Assembly (NCBI GenBank): GCA_009827235.1
Contig: SPMW01000001.1
Location: 62,001 to 126,000, forward strand
DNA length: 64,000 nucleotides
Direction of reading: 5' to 3'
Source: Candidatus Campylobacter infans
GTDB taxonomy: Bacteria > Campylobacterota > Campylobacteria > Campylobacterales > Campylobacteraceae
In this document: positions 44,500 to 53,672 of the stretch, one piece after another
How the letters are laid out: each line of letters begins with the position of its first letter
Position numbering within the stretch: position 1 is the stretch's first letter
Translations under genes and position numbers: made by a program
The notes under the pieces: model-generated
Seen by the model: the letters and a program-made list of their open reading frames with translations, nothing else
Database searches by the model: none
Told to the model about the DNA's origin: nothing

Positions 44500-46731
44500 T
44501 TGCGTTTGGCACTTTTTATCATATCAGCTTTTATTTTAATGTTTTTTGGGATTTCAACAATTAGCCCAAATGCTGTATTTGTAGGGCGAGCAGGGCATTT
44601 GATAGGTTCGCTTAATTATGCTTATTTTGGCAGTTTTGCTTGTGTTTATCCTTTTGTTTTGATTTATAGCGCGTGGCAAGTATTTAAAAAGCACAAAAAA
44701 TTCAGCTGGGAGCTAGCTAGCCAGACTTGTGGTGTTTTGCTACTTTTTTTAAGTGTATTGCTGGCTTTAAGTATGATAAAACCTAGCTTTGGCGGGCTTT
44801 TTGGCACTTTATTAGCAGATACCATAAAAGCTAGCATAGGCACAATCGGGGCTGTATTTATGGCCATAGCGTGCTTTTTGATAGCTGTTGGGCTATGTTT
44901 TGAGAAAAAAATTGAAATTGTGCTAAAAATGAGTTTGAGCATTAAAGATAAATTAAACAAAAAAATCCAGCAAAGCAAAAAATCAAGCCCTTATCCAACG
45001 CCAATCATCGATCCCATAACTTACCCTAGCAAGCAAAATTCCCAAGAGCCAGCAAGCCAACAAAGCACGAGTTTAAGCCAAGATTTAGCCAAAAATCCGG
45101 CTGAGAATTTAAACGAAATTTTAAATAAAAACGAAATTTTAAACGAAACAACAGATGAAATTTCAGCTAACGCAAGCGAAATTTTAAACGAAGAAGACGA
45201 AAAAGAAAAAAAAGATGAAACAGACGAAAAATACGCCAAAAAGCTAACCTCCACTGGCGTTGAAATACTCCAAGAAGTAGCCGAAAATAAAGAACTTTTA
45301 GCACAAATAGAAAAAGGCAAGGTTGAAATTCCAAAAGACTTTAAATTGCCTAGTTTGGATTTTTTAGCTCAGCCACCAAAACGCGTAACCAGCGTAAATG
45401 AATACGAAATCGATGGCAAAATAGTAAATTTATTAGAAAAACTTCGCAAGTTTAAAATAGAAGGCGATGTGGTGCGGACTTATTCAGGGCCTGTGGTAAC
45501 TACATTTGAGTTTAAGCCAGCCCCAAATGTGCCAGTGCGTAAAATTTTAAATCTACAAGATGATTTAGCAATGGCGCTTAAAGCACAAACCATTCGCATT
45601 CAAGCACCAATCCCTGGTAAAGATGTAGTTGGCATTGAAATACCAAATCAGCATATTGAAACGATTTATTTGCGAGAAATTTTACAAAGCGATATTTACA
45701 AAAACGCAAAAAGCGAGCTAACAATTGCGCTAGGCAAGGATATTGTCGGCGCGCCTTTTGTTACTGATCTTAAAAAATTACCGCATTTATTGATTGCTGG
45801 CACGACAGGCAGTGGCAAGAGCGTGGGCATAAATGCTATGCTTTTAAGCTTGCTTTATCGCAATAGCCCAAAAACCTTGCGTCTTATAATGATAGATCCT
45901 AAGATGTTGGAATTTTCAATGTATAATGATATCCCGCATCTCTTAACGCCAGTTATAACCCAAGCCAAGCAAGCAGTGGGAGTATTACAAAATTTAGTAA
46001 ATGAAATGGAGCGCCGCTATAAACTAATGGCGCAAACAAAAACCAAAAACATAGAAAGCTACAATGCCAAAATGAAAGAACAAGGCGAAGAAACAATGCC
46101 TTTTATAGTAATAATCATAGATGAGCTAGCAGATTTGATGATGACTAGCGGCAAAGATGTGGAGTTTAGCATAGGTCGCTTAGCCCAAATGGCGCGCGCA
46201 AGTGGCATTCACCTAATAGTAGCCACCCAACGCCCAAGCGTAGATGTCGTAACCGGGCTAATTAAAGCAAACTTGCCAAGTCGCATAAGTTATAGAGTAG
46301 GGCAAAAAATAGACAGCAAGGTAATACTAGATCAAATGGGCGCAGAAAGCTTGCTAGGGCGTGGCGATATGCTTTTTACACCGCCTGGCAGCCCTGGGCT
46401 TGTGCGCTTACACGCGCCATTTGCTAGCGAGAGCGAAATAGAAAACATCGTGGAATTTTTAAAATCCCAGCAAGGCACAAATTATGATGAAAGCTTTTTA
46501 ATGACCCAAGATAGCACAGGCGCAACCAGCGAGGTTAGCCTAGCTAATAAAGATGAGCTTTTTGATGAAGCCGTTAGGGTAGTCCTTGAAGAGCGCAAAA
46601 CTTCAATTAGCTATTTACAAAGACGGCTAAATGTGGGCTACAACCGCGCAGCTAATATCATAGAGCAATTAGAAAAAGCAGGCGTTTTAAGCGCAGAAAA
46701 TGCCAAAAAACAAAGAGAAATTTTAATTTAA
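44500..46731 (+). CDS. ftsK: DNA translocase FtsK/SpoIIIE
   Basis: Septal DNA pump that moves chromosome termini during division. Four N-terminal membrane helices (residues about 1-145) are followed by an acidic, Asn/Glu-rich linker (about 150-270), the alpha and beta RecA-like motor domain (Walker A AGTTGSGKSVGINAML; Walker B FIVIIIDELADLMM) and the C-terminal winged-helix gamma domain (SISYLQRRLNVGYNRAANIIEQLE) that reads KOPS-type sites. I choose TTG 44500, 6 bp after AAAGGA; an earlier TTG six codons upstream has no ribosome site. 743 residues, short linker as usual in Campylobacter. Confidence 0.95.
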   Translation: MRLALFIISAFILMFFGISTISPNAVFVGRAGHLIGSLNYAYFGSFACVYPFVLIYSAWQVFKKHKKFSWELASQTCGVLLLFLSVLLALSMIKPSFGGLFGTLLADTIKASIGTIGAVFMAIACFLIAVGLCFEKKIEIVLKMSLSIKDKLNKKIQQSKKSSPYPTPIIDPITYPSKQNSQEPASQQSTSLSQDLAKNPAENLNEILNKNEILNETTDEISANASEILNEEDEKEKKDETDEKYAKKLTSTGVEILQEVAENKELLAQIEKGKVEIPKDFKLPSLDFLAQPPKRVTSVNEYEIDGKIVNLLEKLRKFKIEGDVVRTYSGPVVTTFEFKPAPNVPVRKILNLQDDLAMALKAQTIRIQAPIPGKDVVGIEIPNQHIETIYLREILQSDIYKNAKSELTIALGKDIVGAPFVTDLKKLPHLLIAGTTGSGKSVGINAMLLSLLYRNSPKTLRLIMIDPKMLEFSMYNDIPHLLTPVITQAKQAVGVLQNLVNEMERRYKLMAQTKTKNIESYNAKMKEQGEETMPFIVIIIDELADLMMTSGKDVEFSIGRLAQMARASGIHLIVATQRPSVDVVTGLIKANLPSRISYRVGQKIDSKVILDQMGAESLLGRGDMLFTPPGSPGLVRLHAPFASESEIENIVEFLKSQQGTNYDESFLMTQDSTGATSEVSLANKDELFDEAVRVVLEERKTSISYLQRRLNVGYNRAANIIEQLEKAGVLSAENAKKQREILI

Positions 46732-46833
46732 TAATTTATTTATCTAATAAAAAACGCAGAAAATTTTAAGGCAGTTTTTTTAAGATAAATTTTAAAAGAT
46801 AATTTGTGGATTTTAATAAAAAATAAGCAAGAA

Positions 46834-46872
46834 AAGCGCGCTAAATTTTAAATCAAGCGCGCTAAATTTTAA
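46834..46872. repeat. tandem-like direct repeat at the ftsK-aspB convergent junction
   Basis: Two copies of AAGCGCGCTAAATTTTAA (46834-46851 and 46855-46872) separated by 3 bp. The second copy overlaps the aspB stop. Each contains the palindrome GCGCGC. Probably part of a terminator region. Confidence 0.5.
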
Positions 46873-48035
46873 TAATTTGCTATGAAATTTTCAATTCGTT
46901 TTATGCCTTCTTTTATATTTTCTAGCTCGCAAGCAAAGCTAAATCTAAAATATCCATCCATACCAAAACCAACGCCCGGCACGCACGCTACCAAGGCCTC
47001 ATCAAGCATTCTTTTACAAAATTTCATAGAGTCTTTTTCTACAAGCGAGCAGTTTATAAACAAATAAAACGCCCCACCAGGTTTTATTACACTTAATTTA
47101 TCGATTTTATTTATCGCATCGACAGCGTAATCTCGGCGTTTTATGTATTCTTTTTTCATATATTCTACATAGTCATCGCATTTGCCAAGTAGGGCAGGGA
47201 TTGCGCCAGCTTGGACGATGCTAGCGATATTTGCCGTGCTTTGGCTTTGGAGTTTTTGCATGGCTGCAATTAGCTCATTTGAAGCACTAGCTGCATAGCC
47301 AAAACGCCAGCCAGGCATAGCCGCGCACTTGCTTAATCCATTTATAGTAACAGTGCGCCTAAACATATCATCACTTATACTAGCAGTGGCTACAAACTCG
47401 CTTTCATAGCTTAATTTTTCATAAATTTCATCGCTAAGGACGATTATTTGCGTGTTTTCAAGCACTTTTGCTATTGCTTCTAGCTCGGCTTTGGTATAAA
47501 CCCCACCACACGGATTGCCTACGCTATTTAGCATTAAAACCTTTGTGTTTGGCGTGATAGCATCTTTTAATGCCTGCGCGCTTAGTTTAAAATTTGTGCT
47601 TTCATTTGTATTTATGAAAACTGGCTTACCGCCACAATAGCGCACAATCTCAGGATAACTAACCCAATAAGGCGCTGGTATTATCACCTCATCGCCCGCA
47701 TCAATCAAACATTGTAAGGCTTCAAAGATTGATTGTTTTGCGCCTACATTTGTAATTATTTGTTTTTGTGTGTATTTTAGGCCATTATCGCGTTCTAATT
47801 TAGCGCGCACGGCATTTATCACATCAAGCGTGCCAGCTACTGGCGTGTATTTGCCACAGCCTTTATCCATTGCTGCTTTTACAGCATCTTTTACAGCATC
47901 TGGCGTGTCAAAATCAGGCTCACCAGCACTAAAAATTAGCACATCTTTACCGCTTGCTTTTAACTCTTTTGCCTTTGTTGAAATAGCGATAGTTAGGCTC
48001 TCGCTCAGCCTTGAAATGCGAGATGATAGTTTCAT
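46869..48035 (-). CDS. aspB: aspartate aminotransferase (class I PLP enzyme)
   Basis: Class I/II aminotransferase, 388 residues, expected to interconvert aspartate and 2-oxoglutarate with oxaloacetate and glutamate. It belongs to the Igamma type typical of Campylobacter AspB: ISRLSESLTIAISTKAKELK at the start, FSAGEPDFDTP, the NVGAKQSIFEALQCLIDAGDEV segment, VLMLNSVGNPCGGVYT, SDEIYEKL and the PLP-binding Lys in NGLSKCAAMPGWRFGY. Broader specificity (for example prephenate) cannot be excluded. ATG 48035 follows a GGAGC site. Confidence 0.92.
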   Translation of the reverse strand: MKLSSRISRLSESLTIAISTKAKELKASGKDVLIFSAGEPDFDTPDAVKDAVKAAMDKGCGKYTPVAGTLDVINAVRAKLERDNGLKYTQKQIITNVGAKQSIFEALQCLIDAGDEVIIPAPYWVSYPEIVRYCGGKPVFINTNESTNFKLSAQALKDAITPNTKVLMLNSVGNPCGGVYTKAELEAIAKVLENTQIIVLSDEIYEKLSYESEFVATASISDDMFRRTVTINGLSKCAAMPGWRFGYAASASNELIAAMQKLQSQSTANIASIVQAGAIPALLGKCDDYVEYMKKEYIKRRDYAVDAINKIDKLSVIKPGGAFYLFINCSLVEKDSMKFCKRMLDEALVACVPGVGFGMDGYFRFSFACELENIKEGIKRIENFIANY

Positions 48036-48059
48036 TTACGCTCCTTAAATAAGGGCGCA

Positions 48060-48065
48060 ATTGTA
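48060..48065 (-). promoter_or_regulatory. sigma70 -10 box for aspB
   Basis: TACAAT on the minus strand in the context TATGCTACAATTGCG (extended TGn), 25 bp before the aspB ATG. Confidence 0.55.
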
Positions 48066-48143
48066 GCATAATTTAAGCCATATAAAACGCAAAATTAGCT
48101 AAAATCCGCCTTGCAATTTAAAATTGTTGGAATAAAAATTGCG

Positions 48144-48149
48144 TATAAA
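48144..48149 (+). promoter_or_regulatory. putative -10 box for purE
   Basis: TATAAA in the context TTGCGTATAAAACC, 21 bp before the purE ATG and divergent from the aspB promoter. Confidence 0.4.
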
Positions 48150-48170
48150 ACCACAATATAAAGGATAAAA

Positions 48171-48677
48171 ATGAAATTTGTAAGCATAATAATAGGCTCA
48201 AAAAGCGATTATGAAATCGCTTGCGAAGCCAGCAAAATTTTAGAAAATTTTGGCGTGGCATATGAGCTGATTATAAGCTCGGCTCATCGTAGTCCTATGC
48301 GAACCATAGCTTATGTAGCAGATGCTAGCAAGCGTGGCGCTGAGATATTTATATGTATGGCTGGTATGGCAGCTCATCTTGCTGGTGCTGTGGCTGCTAA
48401 TACCATAAAACCAGTAATTGGCGTGCCTATGCCAGGCTCTGCTGTTGATGGATTAGATGCTTTGTATTCTACCGTGCAAATGCCAGCAGGCATACCAGTA
48501 GCCACGCTAGCCATAGGCAAAGCAGGGGCAAAAAATGCGGCATATTTAAGCGTGCAAATGCTAGCTTTAAATAACGAAAACCTAGCAGCAAAACTAATAG
48601 AAGAGCGCGCCAAACAAGCCGCAAATTTAGAAGAAGATAGCAAAAAAATCGAAGTTTTATTAGGGGAACGGGTATGA
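48171..48677 (+). CDS. purE: 5-(carboxyamino)imidazole ribonucleotide mutase
   Basis: Class I PurE, which moves the carboxylate of N5-CAIR to give CAIR in purine synthesis. Motifs GSKSDYEIACEAS, the active-site ISSAHRSPMRT (catalytic His), GMAAHLAGAVAANTIKPVIGVP and the MPAGIPVATLAIGKAGAKNAA loop are present. The length of 168 residues is normal. The stop overlaps the ATG of the next gene (ATGA). Confidence 0.96.
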   Translation: MKFVSIIIGSKSDYEIACEASKILENFGVAYELIISSAHRSPMRTIAYVADASKRGAEIFICMAGMAAHLAGAVAANTIKPVIGVPMPGSAVDGLDALYSTVQMPAGIPVATLAIGKAGAKNAAYLSVQMLALNNENLAAKLIEERAKQAANLEEDSKKIEVLLGERV

Positions 48678-49171
48678 AAACTTACCTTATTATTGATGAA
48701 TTTTGTCGTTTAACGCATTTAAATAAACAAACAGTGGGCGAAATGATAAACAAAGGCTCACTAAAAGCAAAGATTGAAAATAATAAAATTTATGTAGAAA
48801 CCGATGAAAACTCGCTCGCCCTTGGCGCAAAAACTAGCATAAATAATGAAATCGTAGAAGAAAAAAGAGAAATTTTAAGCGGTGCCAGTTTTATAGAAAA
48901 GACAATTGGCACCATTTTAAATATGCACGAAAAGGTAATTGATGCCAAAGACGAAACCCTCGAAGCCTTAAAAAATGAAAATAGTTTTTTAAAAGAGGCT
49001 TTGTATTCTATGCAAGAGCTATACGATGAAGACCGCAAAACGGTAGAAAATCTCAACACACAGCTAAAATTAGCACAAGAAGAAGTGGAGTTTTTACGCA
49101 GAAAATATAAATTGATGTGGGATAAAACCGTTGAAAATTTCTCACAAATGCAAAAAATAGAAAACACATAA
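48674..49171 (+). CDS. DUF3972-like protein with N-terminal HTH and coiled coil
   Basis: 165-residue cytoplasmic protein of unknown function. Residues 5-45 look like a short helix-turn-helix or excisionase-type fold (IDEFCRLTHLNKQTVGEMIN, then an ENNKIYV strand). Residues 75-160 form a long, charged coiled coil with repeated Glu, Lys and Leu. It is translationally coupled to purE by an ATGA overlap. I believe this is the epsilonproteobacterial DUF3972 family, from the HTH-plus-coil layout, without a search. It might bind DNA or a partner via its HTH. Confidence 0.75.
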   Translation: MKTYLIIDEFCRLTHLNKQTVGEMINKGSLKAKIENNKIYVETDENSLALGAKTSINNEIVEEKREILSGASFIEKTIGTILNMHEKVIDAKDETLEALKNENSFLKEALYSMQELYDEDRKTVENLNTQLKLAQEEVEFLRRKYKLMWDKTVENFSQMQKIENT

Positions 49172-49924
49172 TTTATTTTCACCGATTTATTCGGCATTTG
49201 CTACAAATTTTAAAATTTATTATGGATTTTGAAATAGGGCAGAGCTACTTGCTAATGTATTTTAAAATTTTAATTTAAGCTTTTTATTATTTTTAATTTA
49301 ACTTTCAAATTTTATTTAATTTATTTTTGTTTAAGCTTGCGGATTTTTATATTTTGCTTGGCAAAGTTGTTGTAATTTTTGGCTGATAAATTTTTAGCTT
49401 TTAGCTGGCAAAATTTTAATTTCTGGCTGGCAAAATTATACGCAAAATAATATATAAAATTATATACATTATAATACATAAAATAATATCTAAAATTATT
49501 CTTTTTAAATTACGCTAAATTTCGTGGATAAATTAATTTATTCAAATGGTAAAACTATAAAAGCTTATATTTACGGGCTAAAAGACAGCAGCTAGCAGGC
49601 CAAAACAGCTCAAAATATAATAAAGTGTAAATTATAGTTTTCAATACAAAATCAAAAATATAGTATGTATTTTACCTTTTCAAATACCGAATTTTACGCA
49701 TTTTGCAGATTTTAAGTTGATTTTAAAATTTTTGGAATTTTTTATTGTAAGTTTTGAATTTTATTTAATTTTTGGCTAGTTTGTTTGATTGATTAATAAC
49801 GCCTTGATTTTAAAATGTTATTAAAATTTACAAATTAAGTCTAATAAGTCTAAAATGAAAGTCCTTTTAAATTAAGCAACAAATCGTTAAAATACTGCGC
49901 AGAATTTACTTAAAAAGGCGTAAA
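49172..49924. other. 753-bp AT-rich gap without genes
   Basis: No frame above 60 codons with coding character, no tRNA and no clear hairpin terminator. It is rich in A/T runs and contains two copies of CTGGCAAAATT 22 bp apart (49405-49415, 49427-49437). A weak TAAAAT (49888-49893) may serve as -10 box of the next gene. The gap is by far the longest in the window and adjoins a pseudogene, so it may be decayed sequence. Confidence 0.6.
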
Positions 49925-50551
49925 ATGAGACGAGATGAATTTAAATGCGATGATTTCGCGCTTATCAAAACTATGCTTTCGCAAATGCCCTTTGGGACGA
50001 TGGTTGTACCCGACACGCCCTTGCCATACGCCGTGCCGATAAGCTTTTGCTTTGATGAAAATTACGCTACAAAAGGCGGCATTTACTTTCACGGTGCGGG
50101 AAGTGGGCGTAAATTTGAGCTTTTAAAAAACGAACCAAGCGTGGTATTTAGTGCGGCAAAGCCTTATTCTTACATACCTTCACGCTTTTTAAGCGGCAAA
50201 ATGACGCCCACGCAGTTTTTCTTTTCGGTGTTGATTGAGGGGCGTTTTGAAGTGGTGCAGGATTTAGCGCAAAAATGCGAGATTTTAGACGCTCTTGTGC
50301 GCAAATACGAGCCACAAAATGCCACTTTTTGCCTTGAAAAAAGCCCTTTTGCGGGAGCGCAAAAGCACACTTTTGTCGGTGTCATCAAGGTAGAAAATTT
50401 AAGCGCAAAGGCAAAATTTGGGCAAAATATGAGCCAAGATGCCTTTGATGATTTAATGCTTGACTTGCAAAAGCGAGCTGACACGCTTGATAAAGAGACC
50501 TTAAATTTAATGCAACATTTTGCAAAGATAAAGAAGCCCAAAATCAAGTAG
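49925..50551 (+). CDS. pyridoxamine 5'-phosphate oxidase-like FMN-binding protein (NimA type)
   Basis: 208-residue split-barrel flavoprotein. The N-terminus (FGTMVVPDTPLPYAVPISFC), the GGIYFHGAGSGRKFELLKNEP segment and SVLIEGRFEVVQD match the NimA/5-nitroimidazole-resistance branch of the PNPOx family, which binds FMN as a dimer. It carries no PdxH substrate-site signature, so it is unlikely to make pyridoxal phosphate. It lies in a decayed accessory patch between purE-DUF3972 and the MATE pump. Physiological substrate unknown. ATG 49925 follows an AAAGGCG site. Confidence 0.82.
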   Translation: MRRDEFKCDDFALIKTMLSQMPFGTMVVPDTPLPYAVPISFCFDENYATKGGIYFHGAGSGRKFELLKNEPSVVFSAAKPYSYIPSRFLSGKMTPTQFFFSVLIEGRFEVVQDLAQKCEILDALVRKYEPQNATFCLEKSPFAGAQKHTFVGVIKVENLSAKAKFGQNMSQDAFDDLMLDLQKRADTLDKETLNLMQHFAKIKKPKIK

Positions 50552-50933
50552 GCAAAGAGAACTTAAAGCAGGCAAAATTTTTAAAATTTACCCTTGAAAT
50601 AGAACAAGACAAATTGCTTTATTTTGCGCTTAATCACCAAAATGAAGTGCTTATCATAAAATCCCCAAGTGATTTAAAAGAGCAAAAGAAATTTTTAGGC
50701 TATGAGTGGAGCAACCGCAAAGGCGATGAGGGCTTAAAAGAGCTACACAACCCCTACCAAAGCCAGCTTGTTGAAAGAGCAAATCCGCACAATGAAACAA
50801 AAATTAATGTTTTAATTAAAAATGCGTTTTTACAAAACATAAAACAAATCCCACAAGAGCTAGAAAAACACGCCATTAAAGTGTGGATATGCTTGATTTT
50901 TCTAGGGCTGAGTTTAATAAAGTCAGCACCTAA
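50551..50933 (+). pseudogene. C-terminal remnant of a type I restriction N6-adenine methylase (HsdM-like)
   Basis: A frame without its own start reads KFTLEIEQDKLLYFALNHQN, then FLGYEWSNRKGDEGLKEL and NPHNETKINVLIKNAF, as in the C-terminal tail of HsdM-type methylases from Campylobacterota. After AIKV (about 50882) a one-base frameshift is needed to continue into DMLDFSRAEFNKVST and the stop at 50931, the normal end of that family. The catalytic NPPY region is absent. In the unshifted frame translation runs to 50973 with unrelated residues. It is a degraded piece of a lost type I system. Confidence 0.7.
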
Positions 50934-51036
50934 GATTTTGCCTTTCATAAGACTTCCTTTTGTAGAAATTTAAAAACAAATATACAAACAATTTGAAAAT
51001 TTTTTGGCTTAGTAAATTTAATTTAAAATTTTAAGC

Positions 51037-51042
51037 TATCAT
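51037..51042 (+). promoter_or_regulatory. putative -10 box for the MATE gene
   Basis: TATCAT in the context TTAAGCTATCATCGCG, 23 bp before the MATE ATG. Confidence 0.4.
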
Positions 51043-51065
51043 CGCGCCTTTTTTAGGGATAAACT

Positions 51066-52373
51066 ATGAAAAAAATCTTAAAATCTTTCATTCAATACGC
51101 ATCTTCAAGTATGTTGAGCTTGCTTTTTATGTCGCTGTATTTTTTGGTTGATGATATTTTTGTGGGGCAAATTTTAGGCGTTAAAGCCTTGGCAGCGGCT
51201 GGGTTAATAATGCCTTTTATAATGATCGCATTTAGCCTAATCGACATAATAGCCATCGGCTCATCGGTGCAAATTTCTATTCATTTAGGCAAAAAAGAAA
51301 CCCAAAAAGCAAGCGGGATTTTTTCTTTTTCTTTGCTTTTTATTTTGGGTTTTGGGTTTTGCTTTTTCTTGCTGGCAATAGCTGTTTTTGAGAGTTTATG
51401 TTTATATTTTATTAAAGATAATGAGCTAGCAAAATTATGCATTGAATACGCTAGAATTTATATTATTTTTTATCCTTTTGTGGCTTTATATTTTGCTGTG
51501 GATAATTATTTAAAAATCGCTAAAAAGCCCTTGTATGCGATGTTTTTAAATATAATAGTGGCTTTGATAAATTTAGGGCTTGATTATTTATTTTTGGTTG
51601 TTTTTGGGCTTGGGCTTTTTAGTGCGGCACTTGCTACTTGCATTGGTATGTGTGTTGGCGTTTTTATAGGCATTGCGCCGTTTTTCATTCAAAATTTAAA
51701 TCTTAAAATTGGCAAAATTTTCATAAACTTAGCCTTGCTTAAAAATATCTTATTAAATGGCAGTTCAAGCTTTTTAATAATGATTTCTTCATCTATTTTT
51801 ATGATAATCGCAAATGCCATTTTATTAGATATTGCTTCGCCAAATAGCGTTGCGATTTTGAGCGTTTTGGTGGGCTTGGAGTTTGTTTTTATGTCGCTAA
51901 TTACTGGTATGGGAGCTGGCATAAGTCCGCTTTTAAGTTATCATTATGGCGCGAAAAATCGCCGAAGTTTTTTGGCTCTTGTTAAGCTTAGTTTTTTATG
52001 CTCGGCTTTTATTTGTTTGAGCGCGTTTGTAGCAGTAGAGTGCGCCCCAAAATCCATTATTTGGCTCTTTAATTCTAGTGATGAGTTTATCAAGCCAGCA
52101 AGCCATGCTTTAATGATTTTTGGCTTTGTGTTTTTGTGCGCTTGGTTTGTAGATGTTAGCGATAATATCTTTACAGCCATAGACAAACCGATTTTATCGC
52201 TAATTTTAGCCATAGCTAGTAATTGTTTAAGCATACCGCTGGTTTTTGTTTTGGTGCGATTTTTTGGGCAAGATGGCGTGTGGGCTACGATGTTTGTGGC
52301 AAAGTTTATTGCCAGCTTGGTTGCTTTAATCTTTTGGAAAAAAATTAAAATTAATAACATTTTTAAAAGCTAA
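51066..52373 (+). CDS. MATE-family multidrug/metabolite efflux protein
   Basis: 435-residue protein with about 12 hydrophobic helices in two similar halves (1-215 and 225-435), the layout of MATE exporters that pump cationic compounds using Na+ or H+ gradients. Features include SMLSLLFMSLYFLVDDIFVGQ with the helix-1 Asp region, GIDPLLSYHYGAKN-like GAGISPLLSYHYGAKNRR opening the second half and PLVFVLVRFFGQDGVW near the end. ATG 51066 follows AGGGAT. The MepA/DinF subfamily is likely; substrate unknown. Confidence 0.88.
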   Translation: MKKILKSFIQYASSSMLSLLFMSLYFLVDDIFVGQILGVKALAAAGLIMPFIMIAFSLIDIIAIGSSVQISIHLGKKETQKASGIFSFSLLFILGFGFCFFLLAIAVFESLCLYFIKDNELAKLCIEYARIYIIFYPFVALYFAVDNYLKIAKKPLYAMFLNIIVALINLGLDYLFLVVFGLGLFSAALATCIGMCVGVFIGIAPFFIQNLNLKIGKIFINLALLKNILLNGSSSFLIMISSSIFMIIANAILLDIASPNSVAILSVLVGLEFVFMSLITGMGAGISPLLSYHYGAKNRRSFLALVKLSFLCSAFICLSAFVAVECAPKSIIWLFNSSDEFIKPASHALMIFGFVFLCAWFVDVSDNIFTAIDKPILSLILAIASNCLSIPLVFVLVRFFGQDGVWATMFVAKFIASLVALIFWKKIKINNIFKS

Positions 52374-52474
52374 ACGCAAAAAATTTTAAAAAATTTTAAT
52401 TAAAACGCTTGCCAAAAAGCGCATTGATAAAGTTAAAATTTGTAAAAATCAAAAGCGAAGTAATAAAATTTAAG

Positions 52475-52497
52475 GCGCATTTAATTTTTAAATGCGC
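52475..52497. terminator. terminator hairpin between convergent MATE and tpx genes
   Basis: Perfect 10-bp inverted repeat GCGCATTTAA / TTAAATGCGC with a 3-nt loop, in a 200-bp A/T-rich gap that otherwise shows no gene. Confidence 0.65.
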
Positions 52498-52573
52498 ACT
52501 TTATTTAAAATTTCAAACGCGCAAAAATCAAAAAAGCCTTAATTTAAGCGCGTTTAATGATGAAGCCAAAGCC

Positions 52574-53071
52574 TTAATTTAGCGCATCTAATACCGCTTG
52601 ATAATCTGGTTCGCTTGTAATCTCTGCTACTATTTGCTTATAGCTTATTTTACCTTGGGGATTGATTACAAAAATCGCCCTAGCACAAAGCCCTTGTAAT
52701 GGCGTATTAGCAAGCAAAATGCCGTATTCTTTGGCAAATTTTGCTCCCCTAAAATCGCTACCTACTTTAAGATTTTCTATGCCCTCTGTGCTACAAAATC
52801 GCCCCATCGCAAAAGGCAAATCCATAGAAATCACAACAGCTTCTACATTATCTTTACTAGCGATTTTTTCATTAAATTTTCTAGCTTCGCTTGCGCAAAC
52901 GCCAGTATCTAGGCTAGGGACGGCAATTAGTATTTGAAATTTATTGCTAGCATTGCCTACGCTAAATGTGCTAAGATCCTTAGCTACAAGCTCAACTTTT
53001 GGCGCGATATCGCCTACATTTACGCCTTTGCCTTCAAGTGTGGCCTCTGCGCCTTTAAATGTTACTGACAT
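52574..53071 (-). CDS. tpx: thiol peroxidase, 2-Cys atypical
   Basis: Periplasmic or cytoplasmic peroxiredoxin that reduces hydrogen and lipid peroxides using thioredoxin. The peroxidatic Cys is in PSLDTGVCASEARKFNE and the resolving Cys in MGRFCSTEGI, the atypical 2-Cys arrangement of Tpx. MSVTFKGAEATLEGKGVNVGD is the usual start, and the length of 165 residues is normal. A -10-like TAAAAT lies at 53103-53108 on the minus strand. Important for microaerobic life. Confidence 0.95.
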   Translation of the reverse strand: MSVTFKGAEATLEGKGVNVGDIAPKVELVAKDLSTFSVGNASNKFQILIAVPSLDTGVCASEARKFNEKIASKDNVEAVVISMDLPFAMGRFCSTEGIENLKVGSDFRGAKFAKEYGILLANTPLQGLCARAIFVINPQGKISYKQIVAEITSEPDYQAVLDALN

Positions 53072-53131
53072 ATTTTATCCTTTATGTGAAATTAGAGCGC
53101 GCATTTTAGCATTAAAAACACAAACAAATCG

Positions 53132-53608
53132 TTAAAAATCTCTAAACGCAATACCCAAATAAATATGAAATACACACAATACAATATTTAATGGAGTAAA
53201 ATAATAAGCAATTAGCACAAGATTATCCCCAACCTCAATAGGATCATTTGCTAAAAATGCCGCCTTTGCGCGCATATATTTATGCCACATATAAGCGTAA
53301 TTTACGCAAATAAAAGCACAAACCGCCCATTTTGTAGCAAGTATGGCCTTTTTCATAGGATCAGCTAGGCGCATATCATCTTGTAAAGACGCCAAAAAGC
53401 CAAAAACCGCCACAAGAACCAATAAAACAAACTGAATATAAAAAAAAATTTTTAAATCACGCAAGATTAATTTATTATTTTCTTCATTTGCTAGCAAATA
53501 CTTACAAAGCACTACTAGTGCTATTTGCGCGGCTATTAAAAACGCCGTCCCACTAACAAGTAAAAATGGTAAAATTTGCTCATGTTTTAAAAAAGCCGCT
53601 TGATTCAT
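53132..53608 (-). CDS. four-helix membrane protein of unknown function
   Basis: 158-residue protein with four hydrophobic segments (about 15-37, 50-72, 90-107, 128-150) and short charged loops; both ends are predicted in the same compartment. It begins MNQAAFLKHEQILPFLLVSG. It contains several His at helix edges (HEQ, MWHKY, CVFHIY), which might bind heme or metal, but I recognise no family. It sits between tpx and alaS on the same strand. Confidence 0.65.
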   Translation of the reverse strand: MNQAAFLKHEQILPFLLVSGTAFLIAAQIALVVLCKYLLANEENNKLILRDLKIFFYIQFVLLVLVAVFGFLASLQDDMRLADPMKKAILATKWAVCAFICVNYAYMWHKYMRAKAAFLANDPIEVGDNLVLIAYYFTPLNIVLCVFHIYLGIAFRDF

Positions 53609-53672
53609 AAATATTCTCTTTTTAGCTTAAAATTTTAATTTTAAAATTTATCCAAAAGCCCAATTTAGTGCG

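Noticed and set aside
49172..49924. Replication origin or CRISPR array in the long AT-rich gap
   Set aside because: No DnaA-box cluster, no dnaA gene and no regularly spaced repeats.
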